A DNA stretch of 5,080 nt from CAYUYH01 sp964449175 (GTDB lineage Bacteria; Planctomycetota; Phycisphaerae; SM23-33), in assembly GCA_964449175.1 (NCBI GenBank), contig CAYUYH010000196.1, positions 1 through 5,080 of the forward strand. The letters are read 5' to 3'. Position 1 is the stretch's first letter; every line of letters starts with the position of its first letter. A program made the position numbers and the translations under genes. The notes under the pieces were generated by a model. The model did no database searches. It had not been told where the DNA came from and was given only the letters and a program-made list of their open reading frames with translations. Of this stretch, positions 5,059-5,080 are shown in pieces.

Positions 5059-5080
5059 CACCCACGCCTCCGTCAAGGCC

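Noticed and set aside
1..5080. Defence island, toxin-antitoxin pair, prophage or biosynthetic cluster
   Set aside because: The recognisable genes are housekeeping or small membrane proteins. No nuclease, transposase, integrase or toxin motif was seen on either strand.

Overview
The window is GC-rich bacterial chromosome. The lineage is probably Planctomycetota (Phycisphaerae-like) or a close relative. I base this on the style of the single-chain glycyl-tRNA synthetase, the GC-rich codon use, and short palindromes with a TCT loop that resemble repeats I associate with such genomes. The placement is an inference and no search was run.

Layout. Positions 1-172 hold no gene I can support, but they do contain a good sigma-70-like promoter. 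It drives a plus-strand gene (173-808) for a four-helix membrane protein resembling DUF2569. That gene has visibly lower GC than the rest of the window and looks accessory. Positions 809-1025 form a convergent intergenic region packed with hairpins, including two REP-like units in inverted orientation. Everything from 1026 to the right edge is on the minus strand. In transcription order it reads: a small unrecognised four-helix membrane protein (5058-4621), glycyl-tRNA synthetase (4520-3009) with its own promoter, the condensin kleisin ScpA (2947-2111), a RidA/YjgF-family protein (2121-1645) that overlaps the end of scpA, and, after a 190-base gap, a DUF1622 membrane protein (1454-1026).

How the genes work together. 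GlyRS, ScpA and the RidA-like protein are housekeeping functions: tRNA charging, chromosome condensation, and possibly detoxification of reactive imines/enamines. The close spacing (61 bases between glyRS and scpA) and the 11-base scpA/ridA overlap suggest one transcript with translational coupling at the second junction. The DUF1622 gene may be a distal member or a separate unit, because its leader contains strong hairpins.

I see no CRISPR array, phage module, transposase, RNA gene or obvious new defence system. The most interesting non-genic signal is the palindrome family. Three copies share the same 7-base flank and TCT loop, while their stem sequences differ in a compensatory way. Two copies are arranged as an inverted pair like a REPIN, and a third forms the 3' end of the small membrane-protein gene.
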